NCBI GenBank assembly: GCA_024235615.1
Contig: JACKMB010000009.1
Coordinates: 1 to 64,000, forward strand
DNA: 64,000 nucleotides
Source: Thauera sp.
GTDB lineage: Bacteria > Pseudomonadota > Gammaproteobacteria > Burkholderiales > Rhodocyclaceae
Direction of reading: 5' to 3'
Shown: positions 8,561 through 19,678 of the stretch, in pieces
Position numbering within the stretch: position 1 is the stretch's first letter
Layout of the letters: each line of letters begins with the position of its first letter
Notes under the pieces: generated by a model
What the model was told of the DNA's origin: nothing
What the model saw: only the letters and a program-made list of their open reading frames with translations
Databases searched by the model: none
Position numbers and translations under genes: made by a program

Positions 8561-9085
8561 CTTAGAACGAGCGAAGATTAATGGCAGGATGGGCGAGGCG
8601 CAAGCGACATCGTGCTATAAAGTGTTGAAAAGAAAAGAGAAGTGATTTTGTTCACTGACGGCGTGATTCTATAAATTCAATAATCGTGAATTGGAACAAG
8701 GGTCTGCGGACGGGAATCGGTAGAGACCTGCTGGAGGCTGGCAGCTGACTGCTCTTCACTCGTTTTTCGAGCGGCTTGAGCGTCTAAAAGGGCAAAAAAA
8801 TAAGCCCAGCCGAGGCTGGGCGAGCTCACTGCTACTGAAGTGTTTGCGTTGAAGGAATTCAGTCGGTCGTATAGGTTTTGACCAAGCCCCTAAGGAGTGC
8901 CGTTAGAGCTGCCGGGCCCCCTTGAAGCTGTCGCCTCGGTATCGAGCCAGGTATCCACGAGAATCGGTGGGGCAAAGCGGATCCACGCGCCTGACGCCTA
9001 CCGCCTCGTGATCGCGCCGAAACAACGTCAGCGCATGCAGCAACGCGTCCAGCCACGCTCCGCCATGGGGCATGCTTGCGATCGG
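8561..9085. other. Intergenic region between the XRE gene and the defence operon
   Basis: This stretch of about 520 bases carries no convincing gene. It is AT-richer than its surroundings between 8620 and 8700, which fits divergent promoters. It contains a minus-strand terminator at 8792-8821 and, at its right edge, the probable promoter of the defence operon. Minus-strand frames ending at 8859 and 8903 look like non-coding or decayed sequence. Confidence 0.5.
8792..8821 (-). terminator. Rho-independent terminator, minus strand, orphan
   Basis: GCCCAGCC (8804-8811) and GGCTGGGC (8814-8821) form a perfect eight-base-pair stem with a two-base spacer. Read on the minus strand it is followed by TTATTTTTTT. 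No intact minus-strand gene lies just upstream (to the right), so it may be the leftover end of a lost gene, or a boundary that stops transcription coming from the operon side. Confidence 0.7.
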
Positions 9086-9091
9086 TATAAT
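9086..9091 (+). promoter_or_regulatory. Probable -10 element of the defence operon
   Basis: A perfect TATAAT lies at 9086-9091, 43 bases before the helicase ATG at 9135. No clear -35 box is seen at the usual distance, so a regulator may be needed. It supports a start at 9135 rather than the upstream ATG at 9072, which lies before the -10 box. Confidence 0.55.
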
Positions 9092-9134
9092 CCCGAGTTC
9101 CGTCGCCGCACCCAACCACGCCCTCGCGCCCCCC

Positions 9135-12100
9135 ATGCTCAAGCTCGAACAGATCACCCCGAACACTGCGCTGGTTGGTATCGAGCTGGGCCAGATCGTC
9201 CGCGTGGTGGCCACCGAGCCGGTCGGCCCCGATGCGCTCACCGTGGTCTACAAGACGGCCGACGGCCGCTTCGGCGAGCGCATGGTGTTCCGCAGCGACG
9301 AGGCCAACCTGTCTGTCGCCGAAGAGGGCCGCCCATGGGCCTTCGACGCGCCCGGCGAAGCGTTCAAGCTCGCGGCGGAGGCGTGGCGAATCAACCTCGC
9401 GCATCTGTTCGACCCGATGATGGCGGTGCATACCTCCAATGTCGAACCGCTGCCGCACCAGATCACCGCGGTCTACGAGTCCATGCTGCCGCGCCAACCG
9501 CTGCGCTACGTGCTGGCGGACGACCCCGGTGCTGGCAAGACGATCATGGCGGGCCTGTTCATCCGCGAGCTCCTGATGCGCGCCGACGCCCGCCGTGTGC
9601 TCATCGTCGCCCCAGGCAGCTTGGTCGAGCAGTGGCAGGACGAGATGCGCGAGAAGTTCGGGCTGGAGTTCCGCATCTTCGGTCGCGACCTCATCGAGAA
9701 CAGTGCCAGTGGCAACCCGTTCGAGGACACCGATTTGCTGGTGGCACGGGTCGATCAGCTCTCGCGCAACGACGACCTGCTGCAGAAGCTCCAGCTCACG
9801 CGCTGGGATCTGGTGGTGGTCGATGAGGCGCACAAGCTCTCGGCCAACTACTTCGGAAACAAGATCAACAAGACCAAGCGCTTTCAGCTCGGCGAACTAC
9901 TCGGCAGTATCACCCGGCATTACCTGCTGATGACCGCGACGCCGCACAACGGCAAGGAAGAGGATTTCCAGCTCTTCCTGTCGCTGCTCGATTCCGATCG
10001 CTTCTACGGCAAGTTCCGCGACGGCGCGCACAAGGTGGATGTGTCCGACCTCATGCGCCGCATGGTCAAGGAAGAGATGTTGCGCTTCGACGGCACAAAG
10101 CTTTTTCCCGAGCGCCACGCCTACACGGTCAATTACCGCCTCTCGGATCTCGAAGCCGCGCTGTACGGCGCCGTCACCGACTACGTGAAGACGGAGATGA
10201 ACCGCGCCGACCAACTCGAAGACGGTGCCCGCCGCGGCACGGTCGGATTCGCGCTCACCGCGCTGCAGCGCCGGCTTGCCTCAAGCCCCGAGGCGATCTA
10301 CCAGTCGCTGCGTCGTCGCCGGACCAAGCTGCAACGCCGGGTCGAAGAAGAGAAGCTGCGCCAGCGCGGCGAAGTGCTCGCCAACAGCGTGTTCACCAAC
10401 GGCGCCGGCGAAGACATCTGGGATGCCCCCGAGAACCTCGCCCCGGAAGACTACGAGGAGTTCGAGGAATCGGTCGTCGATCAGGCCACCGCCGCCCGCA
10501 CCATCGTCGAACTGCAGGCCGAGATCGTTATCCTCGAAGGGCTGGAAGAGCAGGCCCGCCAAGTGGTGCATTCCGGGCAGGACCGCAAGTGGGACGAACT
10601 CTCGCGCCTGCTGCAGGACACGCCCGAGATGCGCGATGCCGACGGCCGTCAGCGCAAGCTCATCGTCTTTACCGAGCACCGCGACACCCTGAACTACCTC
10701 GCCGTGAAGATCCGCGGCGTGCTGGGTAGCGAAGAGGCGGTGGTGGTCATCCACGGTGGCGTCAAGCGCGAGGACAGGCGCAAGGTGCAGGAGCTCTTTC
10801 GCAACGACCCGGTGGTGCGCGTGCTCATCGCCACCGACGCGGCCGGTGAAGGCGTGAACCTGCAAAACGCCAACCTCATGGTCAATTACGACCTGCCCTG
10901 GAACCCCAACCGCATCGAGCAGCGCTTCGGCCGCATCCACCGTATCGGTCAGACCGAAATCTGCCACCTGTGGAACATGGTCGCCAACGAGACCCGCGAA
11001 GGCGACGTTTTCCAGCGCCTGTTTGACAAGCTGGAAGTCGAGCGCAAGGCCTTGGGCGGGCGGGTGTTCGACATCCTGGGCGAAGTGTTCGAGGAAAAGA
11101 GCCTCCGCGAGCTGCTCATCGATGCCATCAAGTACGGCGAAGACCCCGCGCGCAAGGCCGAGCTCTTCCGCAAGATCGAGGGCGCGCTCGACACCGACCG
11201 CCTGCAGACCATCATCCGTCGCAACGCGCTGTGCGAAGAGGTCATGGACCCGCAGCGACTCTACACGGTGAAGGAAGAGATGGAGAAGGCCGAGGCCCGC
11301 AAGCTGCAGCCCTATTTCATCCGCGCTTTCTTCAATCAGGCGTTCCAGTCGCTCGGAGGCGAACTGCGCCCCCGCGAAGCCGGTCGCGCCGAGATCACTC
11401 ATGTGCCGGCCATCATCCGCGAACGCGACCGCCAGATCGCTGGCCGCGACCGGCGCTACAACGAGCCGGTGCTGCGCCGTTACGAGCGCGTCTGCTTCGA
11501 GAAGGACCACGTCCGCGTGCCCGGCCGCGCCGAGGCCAAGATGGCGAGCCTCCTGCACCCCGGCCATCCGCTGATGCAGGCCGTGACCGACATCGTGCTG
11601 GAACAGCATCGCAACAAGCTCAAGCAGGGTGCGGTGCTGGTCGATCCAGCAGACTTGGGGCTCACGCCGCGGCTGATGTTCATCGTCGATCACGCCGTGA
11701 AGGAAGGGGCGGACCAAAACCGCATCGTCTCGCGCCGCATGCAGTTCGTGGAGATCGACCCTGCAGGCGAGGCCATCCATGCCGGATGGGCGCCGCACCT
11801 CGACCTTGAAGCCATCGCCGCCGACGACCTCGCCCGCATCGGCGACGTGCTCGATGCCCCTTGGGTCGCCACCGGCCAAGCTAACCACCTGGAGCAACGG
11901 GCGCTCGTTCACGCATCTACCCATCTGGTGCCCGAGCATTTCGAGGAAGTCCGCACCCGCCGCGTGCAGCAGGTCGACAAGACCCTCGCCGCGGTGCACG
12001 AACGGCTGGTGAAGGAGATCAACTACTGGCAGGACCGCTCGATCAAGCTCAAGGACGACGTCGCCGCCGGCAAGCAGCCGCGCCTCAACTACGACAATGC

Positions 12101-12668
12101 CCTGCGCACCCTGGACGAGCTCTCCGCCCGGCTGCAGACTCGCAGCGCCGAACTGCAGGCCATGCGCCACGTGATCTCCAGCACGCCCACGGTGGTCGGC
12201 GGCGCGCTGGTTATCCCGCAGGGGCTGCTGTTGCAACGTCGCGGCGAATCCGGCTGGAGCGCAGACGCCACCGCTCGCGCCCGCATCGAGGCCATCGCCA
12301 TGCGGGCCGTCATGGATGCCGAGCTCGCCCTCGGCCATGAGGTCATCGACGTGTCCGCGCAGAAGTGCGGCTGGGACGTCACCAGCCTGCCAGGGCCGAT
12401 CGAGGGCCGCCTACCGCCCGCTCGCCACATCGAGGTCAAGGGGCGCGCCAAGGGCGCCGCCACCATCACCGTCACCCGCAACGAGATCCTCTACGGGCTC
12501 AATCAGGCCGACAAGTTCATCCTGGCAGTCGTGCTGGCTGAAGGTGACAATGTAGAAGGCCCGTTCTACATTCGACGCCCCTTCACCCAGGAGCCGGATT
12601 GGGCCGTCACCAGCATCAATCTGGATCTCAATGAACTGCTTGGCAGGAGTACGGCCCCATGCGCTTGA
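9135..12668 (+). CDS. SNF2/DEAH-type helicase with C-terminal DUF3883
   Basis: This is a superfamily 2 helicase or translocase of about 1177 residues. It shows Walker A (DDPGAGKT) near 129-136, a DEAH box (VVDEAHK) near 230, and motifs V and VI in [12 protein letters not shown]...[10 protein letters not shown] near 566-605. The last ~105 residues are a DUF3883 domain with ARHIEVKGR, a PD-(D/E)XK-like signature seen in defence helicases. The start at 9135 ([10 protein letters not shown]) matches the usual N-terminus of such proteins and lies downstream of the -10 box. It is the first gene of the operon and probably moves along invading DNA. It resembles DISARM DrmD and the helicase of Hma-type systems; which is closer cannot be settled here. 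Confidence 0.92.
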   Translation: MLKLEQITPNTALVGIELGQIVRVVATEPVGPDALTVVYKTADGRFGERMVFRSDEANLSVAEEGRPWAFDAPGEAFKLAAEAWRINLAHLFDPMMAVHTSNVEPLPHQITAVYESMLPRQPLRYVLADDPGAGKTIMAGLFIRELLMRADARRVLIVAPGSLVEQWQDEMREKFGLEFRIFGRDLIENSASGNPFEDTDLLVARVDQLSRNDDLLQKLQLTRWDLVVVDEAHKLSANYFGNKINKTKRFQLGELLGSITRHYLLMTATPHNGKEEDFQLFLSLLDSDRFYGKFRDGAHKVDVSDLMRRMVKEEMLRFDGTKLFPERHAYTVNYRLSDLEAALYGAVTDYVKTEMNRADQLEDGARRGTVGFALTALQRRLASSPEAIYQSLRRRRTKLQRRVEEEKLRQRGEVLANSVFTNGAGEDIWDAPENLAPEDYEEFEESVVDQATAARTIVELQAEIVILEGLEEQARQVVHSGQDRKWDELSRLLQDTPEMRDADGRQRKLIVFTEHRDTLNYLAVKIRGVLGSEEAVVVIHGGVKREDRRKVQELFRNDPVVRVLIATDAAGEGVNLQNANLMVNYDLPWNPNRIEQRFGRIHRIGQTEICHLWNMVANETREGDVFQRLFDKLEVERKALGGRVFDILGEVFEEKSLRELLIDAIKYGEDPARKAELFRKIEGALDTDRLQTIIRRNALCEEVMDPQRLYTVKEEMEKAEARKLQPYFIRAFFNQAFQSLGGELRPREAGRAEITHVPAIIRERDRQIAGRDRRYNEPVLRRYERVCFEKDHVRVPGRAEAKMASLLHPGHPLMQAVTDIVLEQHRNKLKQGAVLVDPADLGLTPRLMFIVDHAVKEGADQNRIVSRRMQFVEIDPAGEAIHAGWAPHLDLEAIAADDLARIGDVLDAPWVATGQANHLEQRALVHASTHLVPEHFEEVRTRRVQQVDKTLAAVHERLVKEINYWQDRSIKLKDDVAAGKQPRLNYDNALRTLDELSARLQTRSAELQAMRHVISSTPTVVGGALVIPQGLLLQRRGESGWSADATARARIEAIAMRAVMDAELALGHEVIDVSAQKCGWDVTSLPGPIEGRLPPARHIEVKGRAKGAATITVTRNEILYGLNQADKFILAVVLAEGDNVEGPFYIRRPFTQEPDWAVTSINLDLNELLGRSTAPCA

Positions 12669-14098
12669 GCAAGATCACGCTGAGCAATTTCCGATGCTTC
12701 GAAACGCTGGAATTGGATCTGCACCCACGCCTCACTGTGCTCGTTGGCGACAATGGTGCAGGCAAGACCGCTGTACTTGACGCGATTGCCGGTGCCCTAT
12801 CGCCCGTACTGACCTACTTGTCTTCAGCCAACCAGAGACTGAGTGGGCGTGGCATTCAGGACGGAGATTTCCGGGTCGTGCAGTGGCCGCAATTCGGTGG
12901 CAAGGCACGCTGGGGTATGGCGGACGTCACTCAACTAAAAGTGGAAACATTTGATGGTTTAGCTTGGGATGTCTGGCGCGCCTCGACAAAAGGCAAGAAG
13001 CCCGCGCACGCAATTGGTCAAACGGACCTGAAGCATTACCTACAGAGTGTGTCGGACAGTTATGCCGAAGAACTCCCCCGTCTGACGCCAGTCGTCGCCT
13101 ACTACGGAGCACGACGGGGTTATATCGACGTGCCTCAACGTCTGCGTGCAGCCAAGCAGAATTATGGCTATCCGGCCGCCGCGCTGATCGGCGCGCTGGA
13201 TTCCATGAGCGACTTCCGAGAAATGCTCGCATGGTTTGACCAGGAAGAGGCCGCAGAGCTCCGGGCGAACAAGGGAGTCGTTGATGAGGATTTTGTCGAA
13301 TCACCCACGATCGTTGCTGTGCGCACGGCCATCGAAGACCTGCTCGGAGGTGCCTACTCTAATCCGCACTTCAACAAGGACCACAAATTTGTTCTAGAGC
13401 GGAAACTGGACGGTGCTCACTTGATGGTGAGTCAGCTCAGTCAGGGCTATCAGAGCATGCTGGCGCTAGCGATGGATTTCGCTCGCAGGCTTGCTATTGG
13501 TAATCCGCATGCGGTTTATGAGACAGAAAGTGCTTGGCCGCAGATATTTGAGGCAATCACCAAGTTGGAGGCGCTGGACCGCACCTTTTCCAGTGGGATT
13601 GCCGACGATGTAACGACGGCGCTTCGGTCCGCACTATCCCTGAGTGCGCCAGCCATCATGTTGGTCGACGAAATAGACTTACACCTGCACCCAACTTGGC
13701 AGCAACGGGTCCTGGGCGACCTGATGAGGACATTCCCACTCACCCAGTTCATCGTCACCACGCACAGCCCCCAGATACTAACGACGGTCAGCCGCGAGAA
13801 CATTCGGATCCTTCAAACCGCGGAAAGCGGCATCGAGGCCAGAAGACCGGACTTCAGCCCCCTGGCGCACGAATCCGGTGATGCCCTAGCCAAGGTCATG
13901 GGCACGCAACGTGAGCCTGAGCTACCGCTGCAGGACGATATCCGCCGCTACGAGCAGCTGGTACGTACCGGGCAGGAAGGTAGTCCGGACGCGCAACAAT
14001 TGCGCGACACACTGGAAAACGCTGGCTACCAGTTCCACGAAAGCGACTTGGCAACGTGGCGTTTTCTCGCGGCGCGCAAGTTCGGCAAGGCGGGCTGA
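12659..14098 (+). CDS. RecF/SMC-like AAA ATPase, PtuA-like
   Basis: This 479-residue protein has the ABC-type ATPase layout of OLD/RecF-like proteins: Walker A GDNGAGKT near 29-36, a signature-like SQLSQGYQS near 257, Walker [13 protein letters not shown] near 335-345 and a switch histidine in TTHSPQ. No TOPRIM nuclease domain follows, and the next gene is an HNH nuclease. An ATPase-HNH pair of this kind is the Septu (PtuA-PtuB) arrangement, also found as the effector of some retrons. It overlaps the helicase gene by ten bases. Its sequence is visibly AT-richer than the helicase and methylase genes, which suggests a separate origin. Confidence 0.88.
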   Translation: MRLSKITLSNFRCFETLELDLHPRLTVLVGDNGAGKTAVLDAIAGALSPVLTYLSSANQRLSGRGIQDGDFRVVQWPQFGGKARWGMADVTQLKVETFDGLAWDVWRASTKGKKPAHAIGQTDLKHYLQSVSDSYAEELPRLTPVVAYYGARRGYIDVPQRLRAAKQNYGYPAAALIGALDSMSDFREMLAWFDQEEAAELRANKGVVDEDFVESPTIVAVRTAIEDLLGGAYSNPHFNKDHKFVLERKLDGAHLMVSQLSQGYQSMLALAMDFARRLAIGNPHAVYETESAWPQIFEAITKLEALDRTFSSGIADDVTTALRSALSLSAPAIMLVDEIDLHLHPTWQQRVLGDLMRTFPLTQFIVTTHSPQILTTVSRENIRILQTAESGIEARRPDFSPLAHESGDALAKVMGTQREPELPLQDDIRRYEQLVRTGQEGSPDAQQLRDTLENAGYQFHESDLATWRFLAARKFGKAG

Positions 14099-14100
14099 GG

Positions 14101-14691
14101 ATGGTTGAACTGCAACACCGCACCACGCCAACCCCGTCGCTGACTGATTTCGTCTCAACCTATCCCGCGCCGGTCGCTGCCGACTTCGACAGTCGAGCCT
14201 TCCAGCCGATCAAGTTAGCCGTCAAAGCCGATCTGAACAAGGATCAGGGCGGCCTGTGCGCCTATTGCGAAAAACCTCTGCAGCCGACCGAAGGCCAGAT
14301 CGACCACATCAAGCCCAAGGCTGGCGCCAATGCCAGACCGGACCTGTGCTTCGCTTACAGCAACTACGCCCACAGCTGCATCAACCCGAAAACCTGCGGT
14401 CAGAAGAAGCAAGACGGCCTGCTGGCCATCGAACCCGGCCCGGGCTGCAATGCCGAATGGGCGCTGTCCACCGACGGCACCATCGAACCTCTACCCGAAC
14501 TGACCCGGCAACGCCGGCACGCCGTCGTCCAGACGCGCGACATGCTGGGCCTGAACAAGGACTCCGATCTTGTGGATGAGCGCAGGCGCTGGCTCGCCAG
14601 CGCCATTGCAGTCCTTCAGGCGGCGCCCGCAGATTTTCCCGACTTTCTCCAAAGCGCGCCGTATCGGCACATCCTGGCGACCGCTTTCTGA
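14101..14691 (+). CDS. HNH endonuclease, PtuB / TIGR02646-like
   Basis: This 196-residue nuclease has CAYC near residue 51, the QIDHIKPK core of the HNH/McrA fold near 66-73, and a second metal-binding stretch [11 protein letters not shown]. It matches the TIGR02646 type that accompanies retrons and Septu ATPases. The frame is open from 14056, but the ATG at 14101 directly follows the ATPase stop and gives the expected N-terminus. The pair is nested between the helicase and methylase genes and may act as the DNA-cutting module, or as an independent system carried inside the operon. Confidence 0.88.
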   Translation: MVELQHRTTPTPSLTDFVSTYPAPVAADFDSRAFQPIKLAVKADLNKDQGGLCAYCEKPLQPTEGQIDHIKPKAGANARPDLCFAYSNYAHSCINPKTCGQKKQDGLLAIEPGPGCNAEWALSTDGTIEPLPELTRQRRHAVVQTRDMLGLNKDSDLVDERRRWLASAIAVLQAAPADFPDFLQSAPYRHILATAF

Positions 14692-14702
14692 CACCCCGAG
14701 AC

Positions 14703-17597
14703 ATGACCCCCATCAAAACCCCCAAGAAACTCATCGAAGTCGCCCTCCCGCTCGACGCCATCAACGTCGCCGCGGCGCGGGAGAAGTCGATCCGCCACGG
14801 CCATCCCAGCACGCTGCACCTGTGGTGGGCGCGCCGGCCGCTGGCCGCGGCGCGGGCGGTGATCTTTGCGCAGATGGTCAATGACCCCGGCTACGAGCGC
14901 CACCTGGGGCGCGGGGTGAACAAGGAGAAGGCGGCCGTCGAGCGCGAGCGCCTGTTCAAGATCATCGAGGACTTGGTGCAGTGGGAGAACACCAACAACG
15001 AGGACGTGCTCGCCCGCGCCCGCGAGGAGATCTGGAAGAGCTGGCGCGAGACCTGCGCGCTCAACCGCGGTTACGTGGCCTCCCACCCGCAGGCGGCCGA
15101 GCTCTTCAACCCGGACAAGCTGCCCGCCTTCCACGACCCCTTCGCGGGCGGCGGCGCGCTGCCGCTGGAGGCGCAGCGCCTGGGGCTGGAGAGCTACGCC
15201 AGCGACCTCAACCCGGTCGCGGTGACCATCAACAAGGCGATGATCGAGATTCCGCCACGCTTTGCCGGCCGTGCGCCGGTGGGGCCGCGCATCCCCGGCG
15301 ACAAGCAGGGCAAGCTGGCCGAAGACTGGTCCGGCGCCAAGGGTCTGGCCGAGGACGTGCGCCGCTACGGCGCCTGGATGCGGGGGGAAGCGGAAAAGCG
15401 CATCGGTCACCTGTACCCGAAGATCGAAGTCACCGCCGAGATGGTCGCCGAGCGACCGGACCTCAAGCCGCTGATGGGGCAATCGCTCACCGTGATCGCC
15501 TGGCTGTGGGCGCGCACCGTAAAAAGCCCCAACCCCGCCTTCAGCCATGCCGAAGTGCCGCTGGCCTCGACCTTCGTGCTGTCGAGCAAGGCGGGCAAGG
15601 AGGCGTATGTGGCGCCGGTGGTCGAGGGGGATGGCTATCGGTTCACGGTGAAGGTGGGGACGTCGCCGGAGAGTGCGAAGGACGGCACCAAGGCCGCCGG
15701 GCGCGGTGCGAATTTCCAGTGCGTGTTGTCGGGCGTGCCGATTGGTGGCGACTACATCAAGGCCGAGGGGCAGGCTGGACGCATGGGCGCACGATTGATG
15801 GCCGTTGTTGCCGAAGGCGTGCGCGGGCGTGTTTATCTCACCCCGACCGAAGAGCACGAAGTCGTCGCCCGACAGGCGGAGCCGTCATGGAAGCCATCGG
15901 GTGACGTACCGGCCCGACTCACCGGTGGCACTTGCGTGCCTTACGGTCTGAAAGAATGGGGCGACCTCTTCACCCCCCGCCAACTGGTGGCACTGACCAC
16001 CTTTTCTGATCTGGTCCAGGAGGCCATCGAAAAGTGCCGTCAGGACGCGTTGACTGCAGGATTGGCCGATGACGGCACCGGGCTGGATGCCGGCGGCAGC
16101 GGGGCGACAGCGTATGCGCAGGCGGTGGGGGTGTACCTGGGTATCGCCGTAGATAAGACAACGGATTACAACAGCTCCTTGGTTGCGTGGAGCCCAACTC
16201 GCGATCAAGCCAAGACCACCTTTGGCCGGCAGGCACTGCCGATGATCTGGGATTATGCAGAAATCAATACGTTAGCGGGCGCAGCTGGTGATCTTGATGT
16301 TTCGATCGCGGGAATTTGCCGCGCAATGCCTGCACTTGCATCAACTGAACACGGTTCTGCGAGACATGCCGATGCACAGTCGCAGAAAATCAGTGCTGGA
16401 AAGGTCGTCTCCACCGACCCCCCTTATTACGACAACATCGGCTATGCCGACCTATCCGATTTCTTCTACGTCTGGCTACGCAAGAGCCTGAAGCCGATCT
16501 TCCCCGGCTTGTACGCCACGCTGGCCGTACCCAAGGCCGAGGAACTGGTCGCCACGCCCTACCGTCACGGCACCAAGGAGAAGGCCGAAGCTTTCTTCCT
16601 CGACGGCATGACCCGCGCGATCCACAACCTCGCCGAGCAGGCGCATCCAGCCTTCCCGGTGACGATCTATTACGCCTTCAAGCAGGCGGAAACCAAGGGC
16701 GACGCGGGCACCTCGAGTACCGGCTGGGAAACCTTCCTCGATGCGGTGATTCGCGCCGGTTTCGCCCTCACCGGCACTTGGCCTATGCGCACGGAACGTG
16801 ATGCGCGCTCAATCGGAATCGGCGCCAACGCGCTCGCCTCCAGCATCGTTCTCGTCTGCCGCAAGCGCGACGCCGACGCCGCTATCGTCAGCCGCCGCGA
16901 GTTCATCCGCGAACTCAACGCCGTGCTGCCCGAGGCGCTGATGGACATGACCCGCGGCGGCATCAACAGCCCGGTGGCGCCGGTCGATCTGTCGCAGGCC
17001 ATCATCGGCCCCGGCATGGCGATCTTCAGCCAGTACGCGGCGGTGTTGGAGGCCGACGGCAAGCCGATGAGCGTGCGCACCGCGCTGCAACTCATCAACC
17101 GCTTCCTCGCCGAGGACGACTTCGACCACGACACCCAGTTTTGCCTGCACTGGTTCGAGGGCCAAGGCTGGGCCACCGGCAAGTATGGCGAGGCCGACGT
17201 GCTCGCCCGCGCCAAGGGCACCAGCGTGTCCGGCCTAACCGACGCCGGCGTGGTCGAATCCGGCAAGGGCGAGCTACGCCTGCTGAAATGGGCCGAGATG
17301 CCGCGCGACTGGAACCCGGAAACCGACACCCGCGTGCCGGTGTGGGAAGCCCTTCACCAGATGATCCGCGCCCTCAACCAGGACGGCGAAACCGCCGCCG
17401 GCGCGCTGCTCGCCCGCATGCCCGCCCGCGCCGAGCCTATCCGTGCGCTCGCCTACCGCCTCTACACCCTATGCGAGCGCAAAGGCTGGGCCGAAGACGC
17501 CCGCGCCTATAACGAGCTGATCACCGCCTGGAGCGGCGTGGAGCGCGGGGCGAGCGAGGCGGGGCATGTGGGGTCGCAGGGTAGTCTGGACATCTGA
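14703..17597 (+). CDS. DUF1156-family DNA methyltransferase
   Basis: This 964-residue DNA methyltransferase begins with the DUF1156 domain ([14 protein letters not shown], then [16 protein letters not shown]). A SAM-binding motif DPFAGGG lies near 144 and the catalytic [18 protein letters not shown] near 572. The DPPY tetrad indicates amino methylation (N6-adenine or N4-cytosine). It probably marks host DNA as self, while the helicase and nucleases attack unmarked DNA. DUF1156 methylases are known partners of DUF499 ATPases, and such a gene (24788) lies downstream. It starts 11 bases after the HNH gene. Confidence 0.92.
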   Translation: MTPIKTPKKLIEVALPLDAINVAAAREKSIRHGHPSTLHLWWARRPLAAARAVIFAQMVNDPGYERHLGRGVNKEKAAVERERLFKIIEDLVQWENTNNEDVLARAREEIWKSWRETCALNRGYVASHPQAAELFNPDKLPAFHDPFAGGGALPLEAQRLGLESYASDLNPVAVTINKAMIEIPPRFAGRAPVGPRIPGDKQGKLAEDWSGAKGLAEDVRRYGAWMRGEAEKRIGHLYPKIEVTAEMVAERPDLKPLMGQSLTVIAWLWARTVKSPNPAFSHAEVPLASTFVLSSKAGKEAYVAPVVEGDGYRFTVKVGTSPESAKDGTKAAGRGANFQCVLSGVPIGGDYIKAEGQAGRMGARLMAVVAEGVRGRVYLTPTEEHEVVARQAEPSWKPSGDVPARLTGGTCVPYGLKEWGDLFTPRQLVALTTFSDLVQEAIEKCRQDALTAGLADDGTGLDAGGSGATAYAQAVGVYLGIAVDKTTDYNSSLVAWSPTRDQAKTTFGRQALPMIWDYAEINTLAGAAGDLDVSIAGICRAMPALASTEHGSARHADAQSQKISAGKVVSTDPPYYDNIGYADLSDFFYVWLRKSLKPIFPGLYATLAVPKAEELVATPYRHGTKEKAEAFFLDGMTRAIHNLAEQAHPAFPVTIYYAFKQAETKGDAGTSSTGWETFLDAVIRAGFALTGTWPMRTERDARSIGIGANALASSIVLVCRKRDADAAIVSRREFIRELNAVLPEALMDMTRGGINSPVAPVDLSQAIIGPGMAIFSQYAAVLEADGKPMSVRTALQLINRFLAEDDFDHDTQFCLHWFEGQGWATGKYGEADVLARAKGTSVSGLTDAGVVESGKGELRLLKWAEMPRDWNPETDTRVPVWEALHQMIRALNQDGETAAGALLARMPARAEPIRALAYRLYTLCERKGWAEDARAYNELITAWSGVERGASEAGHVGSQGSLDI

Positions 17598-17607
17598 GGA
17601 GCGAGAC

Positions 17608-18027
17608 ATGGTCAGCGTTCACCGAATTGGGATTTCCCTCGAAAGAAAGAGGAAGGAGCTGAGCGCACACACCATCGCCAGTTTTCTGGTCGCACAAGGC
17701 GTCGAGAATGTGCCCGCGCTACGCGCGAATAGGTTGATGAGCTATACGGCATTGCGCTTTATCAATGACCGTTCGGCCATCAACTACTGGCTTCGCATGA
17801 ATTTGCTGGACATTCCAGATCATGCACCGGACAAGCTGGTGCTCACCCAGGCTGGACTCCGCGAGTGTGTCGAAAGAGAGGCGGGCACGGCCACTGACAG
17901 TCTCGGGCGAAAGAAGAAGGAATGCGTAACTCCCGAGCTAGTTCGTGAAATGCGGAATGCGATTTTGTTTGGCGAGTACCACAACCCAGCAGTCTCGTTC
18001 GAAGCAAAGGATTTCAATCTTGGCTAG
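17608..18027 (+). CDS. Unknown small protein, paralogue of the 19145 gene
   Basis: I do not recognise this 139-residue protein. It is clearly related to the protein at 19145-19582: both share SFLVAQG near residue 27, a following hydrophobic core with LRF/LTF and a tryptophan-leucine segment, then LT..GL..V..REA and a final PELVR. The pattern looks like a winged-helix domain, so DNA binding is possible, but this is inference. The ATG at 17608 has a GAGGAG ribosome binding site six bases before it. The two copies flank the DUF1016 nuclease gene. Confidence 0.75.
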   Translation: MVSVHRIGISLERKRKELSAHTIASFLVAQGVENVPALRANRLMSYTALRFINDRSAINYWLRMNLLDIPDHAPDKLVLTQAGLRECVEREAGTATDSLGRKKKECVTPELVREMRNAILFGEYHNPAVSFEAKDFNLG

Positions 18028-18056
18028 GCCGACTGTGTGTGCGGCTTTTGCGCGCC

Positions 18057-19115
18057 ATGAGTGATCTGATCTCCAGAGAAGGCGAGCTGCTCTCGGCGCT
18101 GCGTGGCCTGATCGAGCAGGCCCGCCAGCACGTGGCGCAAACGGCCAACAGCACTGTGACGATGCTGTACTGGCATGTCGGCCTGCGCATCCGCAGCGAG
18201 GTGCTCAAGAACGAGCGCGCCGAGTATGGCGAGCAGATTGTGTCGACGCTGTCGACACAATTGGTCCGCGAGTACGGCCGCAGCTTTGGCGTGCGCAGCT
18301 TGCGCCGCATGGTGCAATTTGCCGAGGTGTTCCCGGACGAGGCGGTGGTGGCATCGCTATCGCCGCACCTGAGCTGGAGCCACTTCATCGAGATCCTGCC
18401 GCTGAAAAAGCCGCTGGAGCGCGAGTTCTACGCCGAGATGTGCCGCATCGAGCGCTGGAGCGTGCATACCCTGCGCGAGCGCATCAGCAGCCAGCTCTAC
18501 CTGCGCACGGCGCTGACAAAGCAGCCCGAGGCGCTGGTCGATGCCGAGCTCGTCAAGCTGCGCGCCGGCGGCCAGATGACGCCCGACATGGTGTTCCGCG
18601 ACCCCTACATGCTGGACTTTCTCGGCCTGCCCGACGGCTACAGCGAGCGCGACCTGGAGGCCGCCATCCTGCGCGACATGGAGCGCTTTCTGCTGGAGAT
18701 GGGCGCGGGCTTCACCTTCGTCGCCCGCCAGAAGCGCATCAGCGTGGGCGGTGACGACTTCTATCTCGACCTGCTGTTCTACCACCGGCTCTTGCGCCGG
18801 CTGGTGGCGGTGGAGCTGAAGCTGGAGAAGTTCCAGCCCGCCCACAAGGGCCAGATGGAGCTGTACCTGCGCTGGCTGGACAAGTACGACCGCGCCGCGG
18901 GCGAGGAGTCGCCCATCGGTTTGATCCTGTGCGCCCAGGCCGACACCGAGCAGGTCGAGCTGCTGGACCTGGGGAGGGCCAACATCCGGGTCGCCGAGTA
19001 CCTGGACAAGATTCCCGACATGAAACTGCTGCGCGAGCAGTTGCACCGTTCGGTGCAGCGGGCGCGCGAACAGGCTGCGTATGGCGCGTTGCCATCGGCT
19101 CCCGAGCACGATTGA
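18057..19115 (+). CDS. DUF1016 (YhcG-type) PD-(D/E)XK nuclease-like protein
   Basis: This 352-residue protein has the DUF1016 architecture: an N-terminal helical domain (IEQARQHVAQTAN...TMLYWHVG..IR) and a C-terminal PD-(D/E)XK-type fold with DFYLDLLFYHR and VAVELKL near 234-256, where D, E and K form the likely metal site. Family members occur in mobile elements and restriction islands. It is likely a third DNA-acting module of the operon. The two related small proteins on either side may be its specific partners or regulators. The ATG at 18057 was preferred to 18039 because it gives the usual N-terminus. Confidence 0.88.
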   Translation: MSDLISREGELLSALRGLIEQARQHVAQTANSTVTMLYWHVGLRIRSEVLKNERAEYGEQIVSTLSTQLVREYGRSFGVRSLRRMVQFAEVFPDEAVVASLSPHLSWSHFIEILPLKKPLEREFYAEMCRIERWSVHTLRERISSQLYLRTALTKQPEALVDAELVKLRAGGQMTPDMVFRDPYMLDFLGLPDGYSERDLEAAILRDMERFLLEMGAGFTFVARQKRISVGGDDFYLDLLFYHRLLRRLVAVELKLEKFQPAHKGQMELYLRWLDKYDRAAGEESPIGLILCAQADTEQVELLDLGRANIRVAEYLDKIPDMKLLREQLHRSVQRAREQAAYGALPSAPEHD

Positions 19116-19144
19116 AGGCGCCGACGCCTTTGGAGGATGAGGAC

Positions 19145-19582
19145 ATGGCAAGAATCACCGTATTCCGAGAGAACCAGCAGCTTCGTGGGAAAGCCTTGGC
19201 TGCAAACACGGTTGCGAGTTTTCTGGTGGCGCAAGGAAAGAGCTCGTTACCCGACCTGTCGGAGACTTGGGTGATGAACGCTGAGTTGCTGACCTTTTTG
19301 AACCGCCCGCGTGCGCTCGATCATTGGTGTGATCTGGGCAGATTGTTGCCCAGAGGTGGCGGGTACGTGCTGACAAGGCATGGGCTGGATACTGTGCTCA
19401 ACCGAGAGGCAAACGAGGCTCGTGGCGCTTCTGGAAAACGCAACGCATTCAACGTGTCACCGGAGCTTGTCAGGCTGGCCCGGCTATTCATTCTGACGGG
19501 TAGGACACAGGAACCTTCTGGTATCGAAGTGCTGAGCATGACTCTTGATGTGGATATCCCTGAAGGCGACTGGACCCCATAG
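19145..19582 (+). CDS. Unknown small protein, paralogue of the 17608 gene
   Basis: I do not recognise the family. The 145-residue protein aligns over most of its length with the product of 17608-18027 (ANTVASFLVAQGKSSLPDL against AHTIASFLVAQGVENVPAL, then a shared LTRHGL / LTQAGL and SPELVR / TPELVR), but the two have diverged well beyond a recent duplication. A winged-helix-like DNA-binding fold is possible. The ATG at 19145 has a GGATGAGG-like ribosome binding site before it. Confidence 0.75.
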   Translation: MARITVFRENQQLRGKALAANTVASFLVAQGKSSLPDLSETWVMNAELLTFLNRPRALDHWCDLGRLLPRGGGYVLTRHGLDTVLNREANEARGASGKRNAFNVSPELVRLARLFILTGRTQEPSGIEVLSMTLDVDIPEGDWTP

Positions 19583-19678
19583 TTTTCAAGCCACAGGGCT
19601 TTTCGCGCCAGATTCGGCGGTGAGTCGGGGAAGCAAGCATCGGATCTGAGTCGGCGATTGAGTGAGGAACAAAGAACA

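Noticed and set aside
7771-9071. Transposon end close to tnsA, as in Tn7
   Set aside because: No TGT terminus with repeated ~20-bp TnsB-type sites was found here; the repeats lie beside gyrB.
8859-9833. Minus-strand frames ending at 8859 and 8903 as genes before the terminator at 8804
   Set aside because: Most of their length is antisense to the helicase gene; only the last ~60 residues are outside it and show no recognisable domain.
10281-12338. Minus-strand frame of 685 residues opposite the helicase gene
   Set aside because: Composition typical of antisense; the helicase motifs on the plus strand are clear.
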